Assembly: GCF_011927765.1 (NCBI RefSeq)
Contig: NZ_JAATJG010000001.1
Span: 220,792-284,791, forward strand
DNA length: 64,000 bases
Source: Wenyingzhuangia aestuarii
GTDB lineage: Bacteria > Bacteroidota > Bacteroidia > Flavobacteriales > Flavobacteriaceae
Direction of reading: 5' to 3'
Of the stretch, positions 35,807 through 45,276 are shown piece by piece. The stretch's first letter is position 1, and every line of letters starts with the position of its first letter. The notes below the pieces were generated by a model. That model was not told the DNA's origin and did no database searches. It worked only from the letters and a program-made list of their open reading frames with translations. Both the position numbers and the translations under genes were made by a program.

Positions 35807-35807
35807 G

Positions 35808-37478
35808 ATGAAAAAGCAGTGGATACTAGTAGCTCTATTTTTAGGAGCTGTAAATATATATGCTCAAACAGAAGATGAGGATATTAAAAAAGAAAATGTA
35901 GTGGTAGAGTTCTCTTTTAATCCTACGTTGTCTGATGTGTTTAAATTAAAATCTACACCAAATGCACAAGAAGAGTTTGCTAAGGAAAACATAAAGTATA
36001 AAATCAATCCAAAACAAGTTCCTTCGGATTTTGTGCCTATTACCAAGCAAGCTGTTTATGTAGATATAGATGATCCTAAACCTATAAATTATAGAAGCTA
36101 TTTATATGGAGCTGTAGGTGTCTATGGAAATGCAGAAATAGAAATGATGCTAAGACCTAATGCTGTAAATGGCTATACTTATGGAATAGATTTTTCTAGT
36201 TATAATATTCAGAACGGAATAGACGATGAAAGAGTAGACAATGGTCAGTGGAATTCTAAAGTAAACTTGTTTTTAGCTAAAAATAACAAGAAATACAATT
36301 GGAAAACTAATGCAGATTATCAAAGAAATAAAATTCATTGGTATGGGTTAGATAGTGATGTTTTAGAATCTGATTATCAAAATCAAAATGTAGAACAAGT
36401 CTACAATTCTTTAACTTTTTCAGGAACTATAGATTATAAAAATGCAAAAGTTAAAAGTTTGTCACCCTCAATTAATTTCTTTTCAGATGGATTTGAAAGT
36501 TCAGAGGTAGACCTAAAAGTAGCTACCGTTTTAGACAAGTCTATGTTTAAGGATTATATAGAAACCAAAGTAGATTTTGAATATTTAAACGGAAGTTTTG
36601 GACAACAATATACTAATACTACTAATATTAATTATAGTTTTTTCAATTTAGGAGTAACACCATCTTATACTTATCAAGCTAATAATTTTCAATTAAGTGC
36701 TGCTTTAGGATTGTATGTAAATGCCAATAGAGAGGCTTCTACCTCTAAATTTTGGATTTTGCCAAACGTTCAGGCGGATGTTAAGCTAATTAAAAATATT
36801 ATGACTTTACATGGAGGAATAAGAAGTAGCTTGGATCAAAATACGTATCAAAGTTTGGTTGCTCAAAATCCATTTATGTCTCCAACGGCTGAAATTTTAA
36901 CCACAACAACCCCTGTAGATGTTTTTATAGGTTTAGATGGAAAATTAACAAAAACAATTTCTTATTCAACAGAAGCTAGTTACAAACAAGTAAAAAATAA
37001 AGCGTTGTTTGTTCATAATGATGCTTTAGCACCCACATCAATCAATCAACCATTCCAAATGGGAAATAGTTTTGGTGTTATGTATGATGATGTAACCATT
37101 TTGTCTGTAAAAGGAGCTATAGAAATGATGTTCTCTAAACAATTAACAGGAGGAGTGTTGGCAACTTTAAATAGTTACAGTCCAGAAGCTTGGAATTTAC
37201 CCAACATGGTGATAGAAACTTATGTAAACTACACCCACAAAAAATGGTTTGGTCAAGTAGGATTAAATATAGTAGACGGTAGAGATGATTTAGTAGAAGA
37301 AGTGGCTACCAAAATTGATGGATTTTTAGACTTAAATGTAAAAGGTGGATACAAAATCAATAAAAGATTAAATGCTCACGTAAATATTTACAATTTACTA
37401 GACAACAATTATCAATCGTATACAAATTATCAAGTACAAGGGTTTCAGTTAGTGGCTGGACTTTCATTTAAATTTTAA
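35808..37478 (+). CDS. Outer-membrane beta-barrel protein, TonB-receptor-like C terminus without plug
   Basis: A 556-residue protein starting at the ATG at 35808 (signal peptide MKKQWILVALFLGAVNIYAQ), one base after the TPR gene; an earlier in-frame ATG at 35787 lies inside that gene. The body is rich in alternating aromatic beta strands, and the last strands look like a TonB-dependent receptor barrel (LDLNVKGGYKINKRLNAHVNIYNLLDNNYQSY, in two parts, ending VQGFQLVAGLSFKF with terminal Phe). A plug domain and TonB box are not evident, and the length is well below ordinary receptors. The tight coupling with the TPR gene suggests joint function. dgt follows 2 bases after the stop. Confidence 0.8.
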   Translation: MKKQWILVALFLGAVNIYAQTEDEDIKKENVVVEFSFNPTLSDVFKLKSTPNAQEEFAKENIKYKINPKQVPSDFVPITKQAVYVDIDDPKPINYRSYLYGAVGVYGNAEIEMMLRPNAVNGYTYGIDFSSYNIQNGIDDERVDNGQWNSKVNLFLAKNNKKYNWKTNADYQRNKIHWYGLDSDVLESDYQNQNVEQVYNSLTFSGTIDYKNAKVKSLSPSINFFSDGFESSEVDLKVATVLDKSMFKDYIETKVDFEYLNGSFGQQYTNTTNINYSFFNLGVTPSYTYQANNFQLSAALGLYVNANREASTSKFWILPNVQADVKLIKNIMTLHGGIRSSLDQNTYQSLVAQNPFMSPTAEILTTTTPVDVFIGLDGKLTKTISYSTEASYKQVKNKALFVHNDALAPTSINQPFQMGNSFGVMYDDVTILSVKGAIEMMFSKQLTGGVLATLNSYSPEAWNLPNMVIETYVNYTHKKWFGQVGLNIVDGRDDLVEEVATKIDGFLDLNVKGGYKINKRLNAHVNIYNLLDNNYQSYTNYQVQGFQLVAGLSFKF

Positions 37479-37480
37479 AC

Positions 37481-38824
37481 ATGCACTGGGAACAATTATT
37501 ATCTCTTAAGAGAGCTGGCGATACCAATGGTCGATATAGAAAAGATCAAGACGAAACAAGATTAGGATTTGAGGTAGATTTTGATAGAATTGTATTCTCA
37601 TCAGCATTTAGAAGCTTACAAGACAAAACACAAGTAATTCCACTGTCAGACACAGACTTTGTACATACGCGTTTAACACACAGTATGGAAGTATCTGTAG
37701 TAGGACGTTCTTTAGGTAGAGTGGTAGGAAAACAGTTGTTAGAAAAACATCCGTATTTAAAAGAATTAGGATATACTTTTAACGATTTTGGAGCCATTGT
37801 AGCAGCTGCAGCTTTGTCTCACGATATTGGAAATCCTCCTTTTGGACACAGTGGAGAAAAATCTATTGGAGAATATTTTAACTCAGGAGCTGGTCAAAAA
37901 TACAAAGAGGAATTAAGCGCTAAAGAATGGCAAGATTTAATTGATTTTGAAGGAAATGCCAACGGATTTAAAATTTTAACACAAGACGGTCAAGGAGTAA
38001 AAGATGGTCTTAGATTATCTTATGCAACTTTGGGTACTTTTATGAAATATCCTAAAGAATCCTTACCTAAAAAAGCCACAAAACACATTGTAGATAAAAA
38101 GTTTGGCTTTTTTCAATCGGAAAAAGAAAAGTTTAAAGATGTAGCCGAAACCTTAGGTTTAAAAGTAATGAGGTCTGGAGAAGATATTGCTTATCACAGG
38201 CATCCATTGGCTTATTTGGTAGAAGCTGCGGATGATATTTGCTATACCATTATAGATTTTGAAGACGGAATTAATTTAGGCTTGGTTGATGAAGAATTTG
38301 CCTTGGAATACATGATTAAATTAGTGCAAGATAAAATTGATACTAAAAAATATCATTCTCTAGGTTTAAAAAAAGATAGAGTTAGTTATTTAAGAGCTTT
38401 AGCAATTAGTACCTTAATAGAACAGGCGGCTACTATTTTTATAGAAAATGAAGAAGCTATATTAAACGGAACTTTTGAAAAATCCTTATTAGATAAATGC
38501 AAATACGAAGCGCAAATAAACGACATCATTAAACTAAGTATTGATAAGATTTACAATAGCAGAAGTGTTATAGAAAAAGAAGTAGCGGGTTACAAAGTAA
38601 TTGCAGATTTGTTAGATGTGTTTATCAATGCAATAAACAACTCTTACATGGGCAAAGCCTCTAATTACGACAAGCTAATTTTAATGATGTTACCTCAAGA
38701 ATTTAAAACTCAGCAAGAAACTTTGTATATACGTATAATGAATGTTTGTGCTTATGTAGCCGGAATGTCAGACAGTTATGCTATTTTAGTACATAAAAAA
38801 ATTAGTGGGGTTATTGTTTCTTAA
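37481..38824 (+). CDS. dgt: dGTP triphosphohydrolase
   Basis: Cleaves dGTP (and probably other dNTPs) to the nucleoside and triphosphate, controlling nucleotide pools. The 447-residue protein has the HD-domain metal residues in order: His in RLTHSMEVSVVG, the His-Asp pair in LSHDIGNPPFGHSGE, and the later Asp in YLVEAADDICYTIIDFEDG. The N-terminal QDETRLGFEVDFDRIVFSSAFRSLQDKTQV (in two parts) matches the family signature. It starts 2 bases after the barrel gene and is probably cotranscribed, although functionally unrelated. Confidence 0.93.
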   Translation: MHWEQLLSLKRAGDTNGRYRKDQDETRLGFEVDFDRIVFSSAFRSLQDKTQVIPLSDTDFVHTRLTHSMEVSVVGRSLGRVVGKQLLEKHPYLKELGYTFNDFGAIVAAAALSHDIGNPPFGHSGEKSIGEYFNSGAGQKYKEELSAKEWQDLIDFEGNANGFKILTQDGQGVKDGLRLSYATLGTFMKYPKESLPKKATKHIVDKKFGFFQSEKEKFKDVAETLGLKVMRSGEDIAYHRHPLAYLVEAADDICYTIIDFEDGINLGLVDEEFALEYMIKLVQDKIDTKKYHSLGLKKDRVSYLRALAISTLIEQAATIFIENEEAILNGTFEKSLLDKCKYEAQINDIIKLSIDKIYNSRSVIEKEVAGYKVIADLLDVFINAINNSYMGKASNYDKLILMMLPQEFKTQQETLYIRIMNVCAYVAGMSDSYAILVHKKISGVIVS

Positions 38825-38862
38825 CTTGTTATAATAAGAAAGCTCGCTAAAACACATTGTTC

Positions 38863-41577
38863 ATGAAAAAAAATACACGTTACATAGTTCTCTCTTTACT
38901 TTGTGTGATTGCAGCTTTTATTAGTTACGATGCCAATCATATCTCTAAAAAAGAATTTCACAATTTAGTCAAAAATCATCCTATACAAGAAAGATTAAAA
39001 CTATCTAAAAAGGAAAGAAAAAAACAAGGAATACCGCCCAATCGTTATTTTGATGAACAGTATTTGTTAGAAATGGATCCTGCCACAGGAAAAACATATC
39101 CAGAAAACTTAACTAAAGTTAGAGCTCAAAAAAAATCATCTTTGCGTTTTTCTGCAGTACCTGGAGAAAATTCAGACATGACATGGGAAGAAAGAGGTCC
39201 CGATAATATAGGAGGAAGAACAAGAGTTGTTTTTTACGATCCTAATGATGCTACTGGTAAAAGAGTTTTTGCAGGTGGAGTTTCTGGAGGTTTATGGGTA
39301 AACAATGATATTAGCAATGTTAACTCTATGTGGACTCAAGTTGGGATTGATGAGAATTTAGCAGTTTCTTGCTATGCTATAGATCCTAACAATTCTAATA
39401 TTTGGTATATAGGAACAGGTGAGGCTTATACCGGTGATGATGGTGTAGGAAATGGAATTTGGATTTCTACCAATGGAGGTAGTACTTGGTCTAGCTACAT
39501 TCCTGTTAATTTAGAGTTAGATGAAACGCAAAGAGTTTATTATGTCAATCAAATTTTGGCATGGAACAACAATGGAACTACAGAGGTTTTCTTTTCTTTA
39601 GACGGACAGTTTGATACTGATCCAGTTGGTTACAGCGCTTCTGGTTGGTGGAAAATAGGAGATAGTTCTATTAACAGAATTAGTTTTTTAACTACAGACG
39701 GAACCCCATCTCCCTACGTTTTTAGCGATGTAGAAATAGCTGCAGATAATTCTATTTGGGCAGCCACTAAAGGAAATCTTTTTGGAGATGGTGGTGGAAA
39801 AGTTTTTAGAAGTACAGATGGTGAAAATTTTACCGAAAAATATTCATTTACAAATGGAGGTAGAGTAGAGCTAGCGGTTTCTAAACAAAATGCAAACACA
39901 GTGTATGCTTTAGCTTCTACAAATGATAGTAAAAAAGTAGCGCTTGTAAAAACAACCAATGGAACCAACTTTATTGCAATGGCTAATCCAAATGATGTGG
40001 ATGTAGATATTCCTGCAGATGATTTTGCTAGAAACCAAGGGTTTTATAATCTTACGTTAGAAGTAGACCCTACAGATGATACTGTTTTGTATGCGGGTGG
40101 AATTGATTTGTTTCGCTCTGCAAATTCAGGAACATCTTGGAGTCAAATATCTAAATGGTCAAACAATAATAATTTAAATAGTTTAAATGTTTCGTTGGTA
40201 CATGCAGATCATCATGCTGTTGTTTTTAATCCTTTAGATAGTAATAAGGCTGTTTTTGCCAATGATGGAGGTATTTACTACAGTGCCAATATAAGTAGTG
40301 CTACTAGTAGCGCTACAGCTATAAAGAGTAGAAATACAGGTTATAATATAACTCAGTTCTATTCTGGAGCTATAGGTCAAGATAAAGATGATGAATTATT
40401 ATTAGGAGGTGCACAAGACAATGGTTCTTTGTTTGGGGTAAATGTTCAAGAAGGAGTAAATTCTTTTATAGATATTTATGGAGGTGATGGTATTCAGAGT
40501 TTTATTGATAAAGATGGGGATTACCTAATAGTTTCTTATGTTAATAATGTATATGGAGCCTATCCAATTCCCTTTGATGATGGAAATGATATCGTAGATA
40601 TTGCAGATGATCAAGACTCAGGGTCTTTTGCAAATATTGCAGATTTAGATGATAATTTAGACATGCTATATGCAAATGCTACTTTAGGGTCTAATGAAAG
40701 AATTGCCCGTTACTCAGATTTAATAGGCTCACCAGTCACAAAGTATTTTAGTAACAGTGCTTTGTTTGAAAATCCAACAGCCATAAAGGTATCTCCCTAT
40801 ACAACTACTTCGTCTACCGTTTTTATAGGAACCGAGGGAGCAAGTGTTTTAAAAGTGAGTAATCTAAATACAAACACTCCAACTTGGACTAATATTGATG
40901 TAGATAATGAAATTAATACAGGGTCTATTTCTGACATTGATTTTGGAAGGAATGAGAGTGAGCTATTAGTAACTTTACATAACTATGGAGTAAACAATAT
41001 ATACTATTCTAATGATGGTGGATTGTTGTGGGAAGAAAAGGATGGAGACTTTCCTGATATTCCCGTAAAAGCTATTAAAATGAATCCTAATAATGAAAAT
41101 GAAGTAATTATTGGAACCAATGCAGGTGTTTGGAAAACAAGTAATTTTTTGTCAGAATTTCCTAATTGGACTCAGTCTCAAAATGGAATGTCTAGTGTGA
41201 AAGTAACAAAGTTCGATTATAGAACTTCAGACAGTACTGTATTAGCAGCCACTTACGGAAGAGGTTTGTTTACAGGAGCTTTTAAAGAGTCTTTAAATTT
41301 TACTGGTTTAGGTAACGGAAAAGGTTTGGCTAATAAGGTGGTGTTTAAAACAAATCAGATAGAGAATCAGGTATTGGAGTTAGAATTGTCTGACCTAGAT
41401 GTTCAGTTTGATCTTTATGTATTTACTATGGATGGGCATACGGTTGCTCAACACCAAATAAATCCAGCAGATGGAAATACACAAGTTATTAATGTTCCTT
41501 TTCAGTCAGGAGTATACCTTGTAAAAGTTTATTGTGATGGAAAGAGTTTTTCTAGGAGAATAATAATTAGCAATTAG
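38863..41577 (+). CDS. Secreted Asp-box (BNR/VPS10-like) repeat protein with T9SS sorting domain
   Basis: A 904-residue protein started at the ATG at 38863, two codons after an in-frame TTG. The N terminus carries a signal peptide (KNTRYIVLSLLCVIAAFISY). Between ~residue 110 and ~810 it has beta-propeller repeats with Asp-box motifs: STNGGSTWSSY, RSANSGTSWSQI and YSNDGGLLWEEK. The region WEERGPDNIGGRTRVVFYDP is characteristic of glycosyl-hydrolase-like exoproteins of this kind. The last ~80 residues are a T9SS type A sorting domain (LDVQFDLYVFTMDGHTV; FQSGVYLVKVYCDGKSFSRR ending IIISN). Substrate unknown; such propellers bind glycans or proteins. It converges with the DUF3078 gene (4-base overlap). 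Confidence 0.88.
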   Translation: MKKNTRYIVLSLLCVIAAFISYDANHISKKEFHNLVKNHPIQERLKLSKKERKKQGIPPNRYFDEQYLLEMDPATGKTYPENLTKVRAQKKSSLRFSAVPGENSDMTWEERGPDNIGGRTRVVFYDPNDATGKRVFAGGVSGGLWVNNDISNVNSMWTQVGIDENLAVSCYAIDPNNSNIWYIGTGEAYTGDDGVGNGIWISTNGGSTWSSYIPVNLELDETQRVYYVNQILAWNNNGTTEVFFSLDGQFDTDPVGYSASGWWKIGDSSINRISFLTTDGTPSPYVFSDVEIAADNSIWAATKGNLFGDGGGKVFRSTDGENFTEKYSFTNGGRVELAVSKQNANTVYALASTNDSKKVALVKTTNGTNFIAMANPNDVDVDIPADDFARNQGFYNLTLEVDPTDDTVLYAGGIDLFRSANSGTSWSQISKWSNNNNLNSLNVSLVHADHHAVVFNPLDSNKAVFANDGGIYYSANISSATSSATAIKSRNTGYNITQFYSGAIGQDKDDELLLGGAQDNGSLFGVNVQEGVNSFIDIYGGDGIQSFIDKDGDYLIVSYVNNVYGAYPIPFDDGNDIVDIADDQDSGSFANIADLDDNLDMLYANATLGSNERIARYSDLIGSPVTKYFSNSALFENPTAIKVSPYTTTSSTVFIGTEGASVLKVSNLNTNTPTWTNIDVDNEINTGSISDIDFGRNESELLVTLHNYGVNNIYYSNDGGLLWEEKDGDFPDIPVKAIKMNPNNENEVIIGTNAGVWKTSNFLSEFPNWTQSQNGMSSVKVTKFDYRTSDSTVLAATYGRGLFTGAFKESLNFTGLGNGKGLANKVVFKTNQIENQVLELELSDLDVQFDLYVFTMDGHTVAQHQINPADGNTQVINVPFQSGVYLVKVYCDGKSFSRRIIISN

Positions 41578-42635
41578 AAAATGTAAGTAACTCCAACTCC
41601 TAAAATTTGTTTTAACTGTAGTTTTGGACCTATTTGAGTTCCATCAGACTGAAGTATTTTAGCATCATCATCGTACAATAAATGTGAACTAATTCTAGAG
41701 TTAATAAACTGATTTACTTTCATGTTAATATTAATTTCAACATCACTATCTACGTTTCCAAACTTGTTTAAGTAGTCAGAGTAAAAAGAACTCTTTAAAG
41801 CAAAATCAATATTTTTCATTAATGGAGTTTTGTATTCAATACGTATCAATGTTCCAAATTCTGAATAAATATTTTCTCCTTTTTTTATAATTTCTCCAGC
41901 CTCGTCTTTAACAGCAGGAGTAACCCCAAAAGCTCCTTTGTTTGCTAGTTCTTGGTCTAGTACAAAAGTAACCTGATTGGTAAGTGGTGATAGGTGAACT
42001 TTAAAGCTGTCATCATCATCTGTATAAACAGCACCTACCCCTAAACGCATTCTGGCAGGAGCAAAAAAATTAGAAATTACAGTAGATCTATTGTTTCCTT
42101 TATATCCTTTTCCAAACTGAGTTGTTAAGTTAAATTCCCCAGAGTAATACCATTTAGATTCTATGTCTTTTTTATATCCTATACTGGACTTAAGATCTAG
42201 TATGTCATCTGTTTTTTTAGAGTATTCTGTACCATTTTCTTTGCTTAATCCATATCTAAAAAGGACTCCGTTTCTCCAGAAAAATTGTCCCTTTTTATAA
42301 TTGTAGTCTCCTTTAAAAGAAAGAATTCCAGCAACAGTATTATTTCCCCCTTTTGTCCAGTTAAAAAATGAGGTTTGGGTAAGTAATAGCCCTGGTTTGT
42401 TGGTTAATTTCCAATAATTAGGTGCTACACTTTTTTTTAGAATTTGTTTAATGGTGTCTCTTTTTTCAGTTTTGGCAACACGAATAGAGTCTTTGTTTTT
42501 TTTAGTGAATACTTTTTTAATATTAGTAATTGCCTTAGGTGTAGGAATTGTATCGTTTATAAAGTACGTAGAACTATGGCTTTTAACACTAAATAATAGA
42601 GTAAACAGGAGAATAATGAATGTATGTTTTTTCAT
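41574..42635 (-). CDS. DUF3078 outer-membrane beta-barrel protein
   Basis: A 353-residue protein starting MKKHTFIILLFTLLFSVKSHSS at 42635, a normal signal peptide. An in-frame ATG at 42674 overlaps the dxs stop as TAATG, which would favour coupling but adds 13 residues before the signal peptide. Residues ~60-353 match DUF3078: NKPGLLLTQTSFFNWTKGGNN, WRNGVLFRYGLSKE, YSGEFNLTTQFGKGYKG and NFFAPARMRLGVGAVY, ending in an amphipathic strand with terminal Phe. The sequence predicts a beta-barrel in the outer membrane. Function unknown. Confidence 0.85.
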   Translation of the reverse strand: MKKHTFIILLFTLLFSVKSHSSTYFINDTIPTPKAITNIKKVFTKKNKDSIRVAKTEKRDTIKQILKKSVAPNYWKLTNKPGLLLTQTSFFNWTKGGNNTVAGILSFKGDYNYKKGQFFWRNGVLFRYGLSKENGTEYSKKTDDILDLKSSIGYKKDIESKWYYSGEFNLTTQFGKGYKGNNRSTVISNFFAPARMRLGVGAVYTDDDDSFKVHLSPLTNQVTFVLDQELANKGAFGVTPAVKDEAGEIIKKGENIYSEFGTLIRIEYKTPLMKNIDFALKSSFYSDYLNKFGNVDSDVEININMKVNQFINSRISSHLLYDDDAKILQSDGTQIGPKLQLKQILGVGVTYIF

Positions 42636-42673
42636 AGTCAAGTAATCTTGTAAAGTAGTATCTATAAAAGCCA

Positions 42674-44449
42674 TTATAGGGTAGATAAAATTGTGTTTAA
42701 AATTGAAGTTTCATCAATTTTTACTAATGTTTTTAATTCTTGTGTTTGCCCATGTTCTATAAACTGATCACCGATTCCACACATTTTAATTTTGGTTGTA
42801 TACCTGTGTTCTAAAATAAATTCACCTATAGCAGATCCCAATCCTCCATGTACCACACCATCTTCATATGTAATTATTTCACTGTAATTGCTACAAATAT
42901 CATGCAACAATTCCATGTCTAACGGTTTAATAAACTGCATATTGTAATGCCCTACCATTTCTTTTTGGTGTTGTGGTAATTTATCAATGGTAAAATTAAT
43001 AATATTTCCAAGGGTACCAATACTTAATACGGCAGTGGTTTTTCCTTTTTTAAGTGTTTTTGCTTTTCCAATGGTTAGCTTTTCAAAAGGTTGTTTCCAG
43101 TCCATAATTTCACCAATACCTCTTGGGTATCTAATGGCAATAGGAGTATTTAAACCTAATTGAGCGGTGTACATAATGTTTCTTAAATCCACCTCGTCCA
43201 TAGGTGCATAAATAATTAAATTCGGAATGCATCTTAAAAAGGCAATATCAAAAACTCCATGATGTGTAGCCCCATCGTTTCCAACTAATCCAGCTCTATC
43301 TAAGCAAAAAATAACCGGTAGTTTTTGCAAAGCTACATCGTGTATAACTTGATCATATGCTCTTTGTAAAAAAGTAGAATAAATGTTACAAAAAGGAATT
43401 AATCCTTCTTTAGCCATTCCCGCAGCTAAGGTTACGGCATGTTGTTCTGCAATTCCCACATCAAAGGCTCTGTTTGGCATTTTAGCAATCATATATTTTA
43501 GAGAACTTCCTGTTGGCATTGCTGGAGTAATTCCAACAATTTTAGGATTTTGTTCTGCTAACTCTATAATAGTATGTCCAAAAACATCTTGATATTTTGG
43601 AGGGCTGTTTTTATGAATGGTTTTAATTCTATCTCCTGTTTGAGCATCAAATTTACCAGGGGCATGATAGGTGATTTGATCTTCTTCTGCTTTTTGTAAT
43701 CCTTTTCCTTTGGTAGTTACTAAATGTAAAAATTTAGGACCTTCAATGGTTTTAAGTCTTTCAAATTCAGAAATTACTTTGGCAAGATTATGTCCGTCAA
43801 TAGGACCAGAATAATCAAAGTTTAAAGCTTCAAATATATTATCTCTATTAGGTTCTTTTCCGTTTTTAGTTTGGGTTAAATAGTCTTTTAAAGCTCCAAT
43901 GCTAGGATCTATTCCAATGGCATTGTCGTTAAGAATTACCAATAGGTTAGCGTTGGTAACTCCTGCGTGATTTAAAGCTTCAAAAGCCATTCCCGATGCT
44001 ATAGAGGCATCTCCAATAACAGCAATGTGTTGTTGTTTAGTGTTTCCTTGAATTTGAGCTGCCATAGCCATTCCCAATGCTGCGGAAATAGATGTAGAAG
44101 AGTGTCCTGTTCCAAAAGCATCGTACTCGCTTTCAAAAATATTAGGAAAACCAGATATTCCGTGTAAACGTCTGTTGGTCTCAAAATTATCTCTTCTACC
44201 CGTTAGAATTTTATGACCATATGCCTGATGTCCCACATCCCAAATTAACTTGTCTTTTGGAGTGTTAAATACATAGTGCAAAGCAATGGTAAGTTCTACC
44301 ACACCCAAGCTAGCTCCCAAGTGCCCTTCTTTAGTAGAAACTATATTGATGATAAAATTCCTTAGTTCCTGAGCTAGTTGTTCTAGTTCAGAAATACGAA
44401 GGCCTTTTAGGTCTTGCGGAGAATTTATGGTATTGAGAATATTTTTCAC
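42674..44449 (-). CDS. dxs: 1-deoxy-D-xylulose-5-phosphate synthase
   Basis: First enzyme of the MEP isoprenoid pathway: thiamine-diphosphate-dependent condensation of pyruvate and glyceraldehyde 3-phosphate. Blocks seen in order: LGASLGVVELTIALHYVFN, WDVGHQAYGHKILTGRRD, GHSSTSISAALGMA, the ThDP motif GDASIASGMAFEALNHAG to NDN, then AEQHAVTLAAGMA and DRAGLVGNDGATHHGVFD. The frame is open to an ATG at 44494, but a promoter-like TAATTTTG lies between, and the conserved N terminus begins at the GTG at 44449 (VKNILNTINSPQDLKGL). The mRNA leader would be very short. Confidence 0.95.
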   Translation of the reverse strand: MKNILNTINSPQDLKGLRISELEQLAQELRNFIINIVSTKEGHLGASLGVVELTIALHYVFNTPKDKLIWDVGHQAYGHKILTGRRDNFETNRRLHGISGFPNIFESEYDAFGTGHSSTSISAALGMAMAAQIQGNTKQQHIAVIGDASIASGMAFEALNHAGVTNANLLVILNDNAIGIDPSIGALKDYLTQTKNGKEPNRDNIFEALNFDYSGPIDGHNLAKVISEFERLKTIEGPKFLHLVTTKGKGLQKAEEDQITYHAPGKFDAQTGDRIKTIHKNSPPKYQDVFGHTIIELAEQNPKIVGITPAMPTGSSLKYMIAKMPNRAFDVGIAEQHAVTLAAGMAKEGLIPFCNIYSTFLQRAYDQVIHDVALQKLPVIFCLDRAGLVGNDGATHHGVFDIAFLRCIPNLIIYAPMDEVDLRNIMYTAQLGLNTPIAIRYPRGIGEIMDWKQPFEKLTIGKAKTLKKGKTTAVLSIGTLGNIINFTIDKLPQHQKEMVGHYNMQFIKPLDMELLHDICSNYSEIITYEDGVVHGGLGSAIGEFILEHRYTTKIKMCGIGDQFIEHGQTQELKTLVKIDETSILNTILSTL

Positions 44450-44454
44450 GGCCA

Positions 44455-44486
44455 CAAAATTACAATTTTGAGATTTGTCCTTGCAA
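44455..44486 (-). promoter_or_regulatory. Candidate dxs promoter (TTG, N21, TAATTTTG)
   Basis: On the minus strand a TTG at 44484-44486 is followed after 21 bases by TAATTTTG at 44455-44462, fitting the Bacteroidota pattern. Only 5 bases separate the -7 box from the GTG at 44449, so the transcript would be nearly leaderless if this start is right. Confidence 0.5.
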
Positions 44487-44536
44487 CTTATCAATCAATA
44501 AAGTAGTTTAGAGGTATAGATTTATGAGACACAATT

Positions 44537-44986
44537 ATGATTGATCCTTTTGATGATGACTATTACATGAAAAAAGCCTTAGACGAAGCTTATATTGCTT
44601 TTGAAAAAGGAGAAGTTCCTGTAGGAGCTGTTATTGTAATGAATAACCAAATTATTGCAAGAGGACACAATTTAACAGAACAATTAAATGATGTAACTGC
44701 TCATGCAGAAATGCAAGCGTTTACAGCTGCGGCTAACTTTTTGGGAGGTAAATATTTACAAGAATGTATTTTGTATGTTACTTTGGAACCATGCCAAATG
44801 TGTGCAGGTGCAAGCTATTGGACACAGATAGGGAAAATTGTTTACGGAGCATCTGACCTACAAAGAGGGTACTCTAAATTAAATACCTTGTTGCATCCTA
44901 AAACCAAAGTAATTTCTGGAGTTAGAGAAGAAGAGTGCAGTAAGGTGTTAAAAGATTTCTTTTTGTCTAGAAGAAACATGAATTAG
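44537..44986 (+). CDS. tadA: tRNA-specific adenosine-34 deaminase
   Basis: Converts adenosine 34 of tRNA-Arg(ACG) to inosine. The 149-residue protein shows the cytidine-deaminase-fold zinc site: His and Glu in TAHAEMQAFTAAA and the two Cys in LEPCQMCAGASYW. The C-terminal FFLSRR is typical of TadA. It diverges from dxs and converges with the next small gene (4-base overlap). Confidence 0.95.
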   Translation: MIDPFDDDYYMKKALDEAYIAFEKGEVPVGAVIVMNNQIIARGHNLTEQLNDVTAHAEMQAFTAAANFLGGKYLQECILYVTLEPCQMCAGASYWTQIGKIVYGASDLQRGYSKLNTLLHPKTKVISGVREEECSKVLKDFFLSRRNMN

Positions 44987-45213
44987 TCTTCAATTCTACT
45001 TGCGTTAGGATCGTTGTGTTTTAAAGAATATTTGGTTAAATCCTTACCGTTGTATCTGTGGTAAATAAATAAGGGCATTAAAACCAAAGTTAGAATAATC
45101 ACTCCAAAACCAATAAATTTAGGACTTTTAGGATTGTCTGTTAAAAAGAAAAAAGCTCCAATGGTCCAAAGAACAAAAACAATAGCCAATAATAATTTTA
45201 ATAATATCTTCAT
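44983..45213 (-). CDS. Small two-helix membrane protein, function unknown
   Basis: A 76-residue protein with two hydrophobic helices (residues ~3-25 and ~33-50) and a polar C-terminal tail (HRYNGKDLTKYSLKHNDPNA). Composition and a start ATG with AT-rich leader are consistent with a real gene, and similar small proteins are common in Flavobacteriia. No function is known to me. It overlaps the tadA stop by 4 bases tail to tail. Confidence 0.6.
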   Translation of the reverse strand: MKILLKLLLAIVFVLWTIGAFFFLTDNPKSPKFIGFGVIILTLVLMPLFIYHRYNGKDLTKYSLKHNDPNASRIED

Positions 45214-45276
45214 ATACGATCTCTTATAAGAATAGTAAAATTAGCTATTTTGGAATGAAATTGTACCATATCATTC

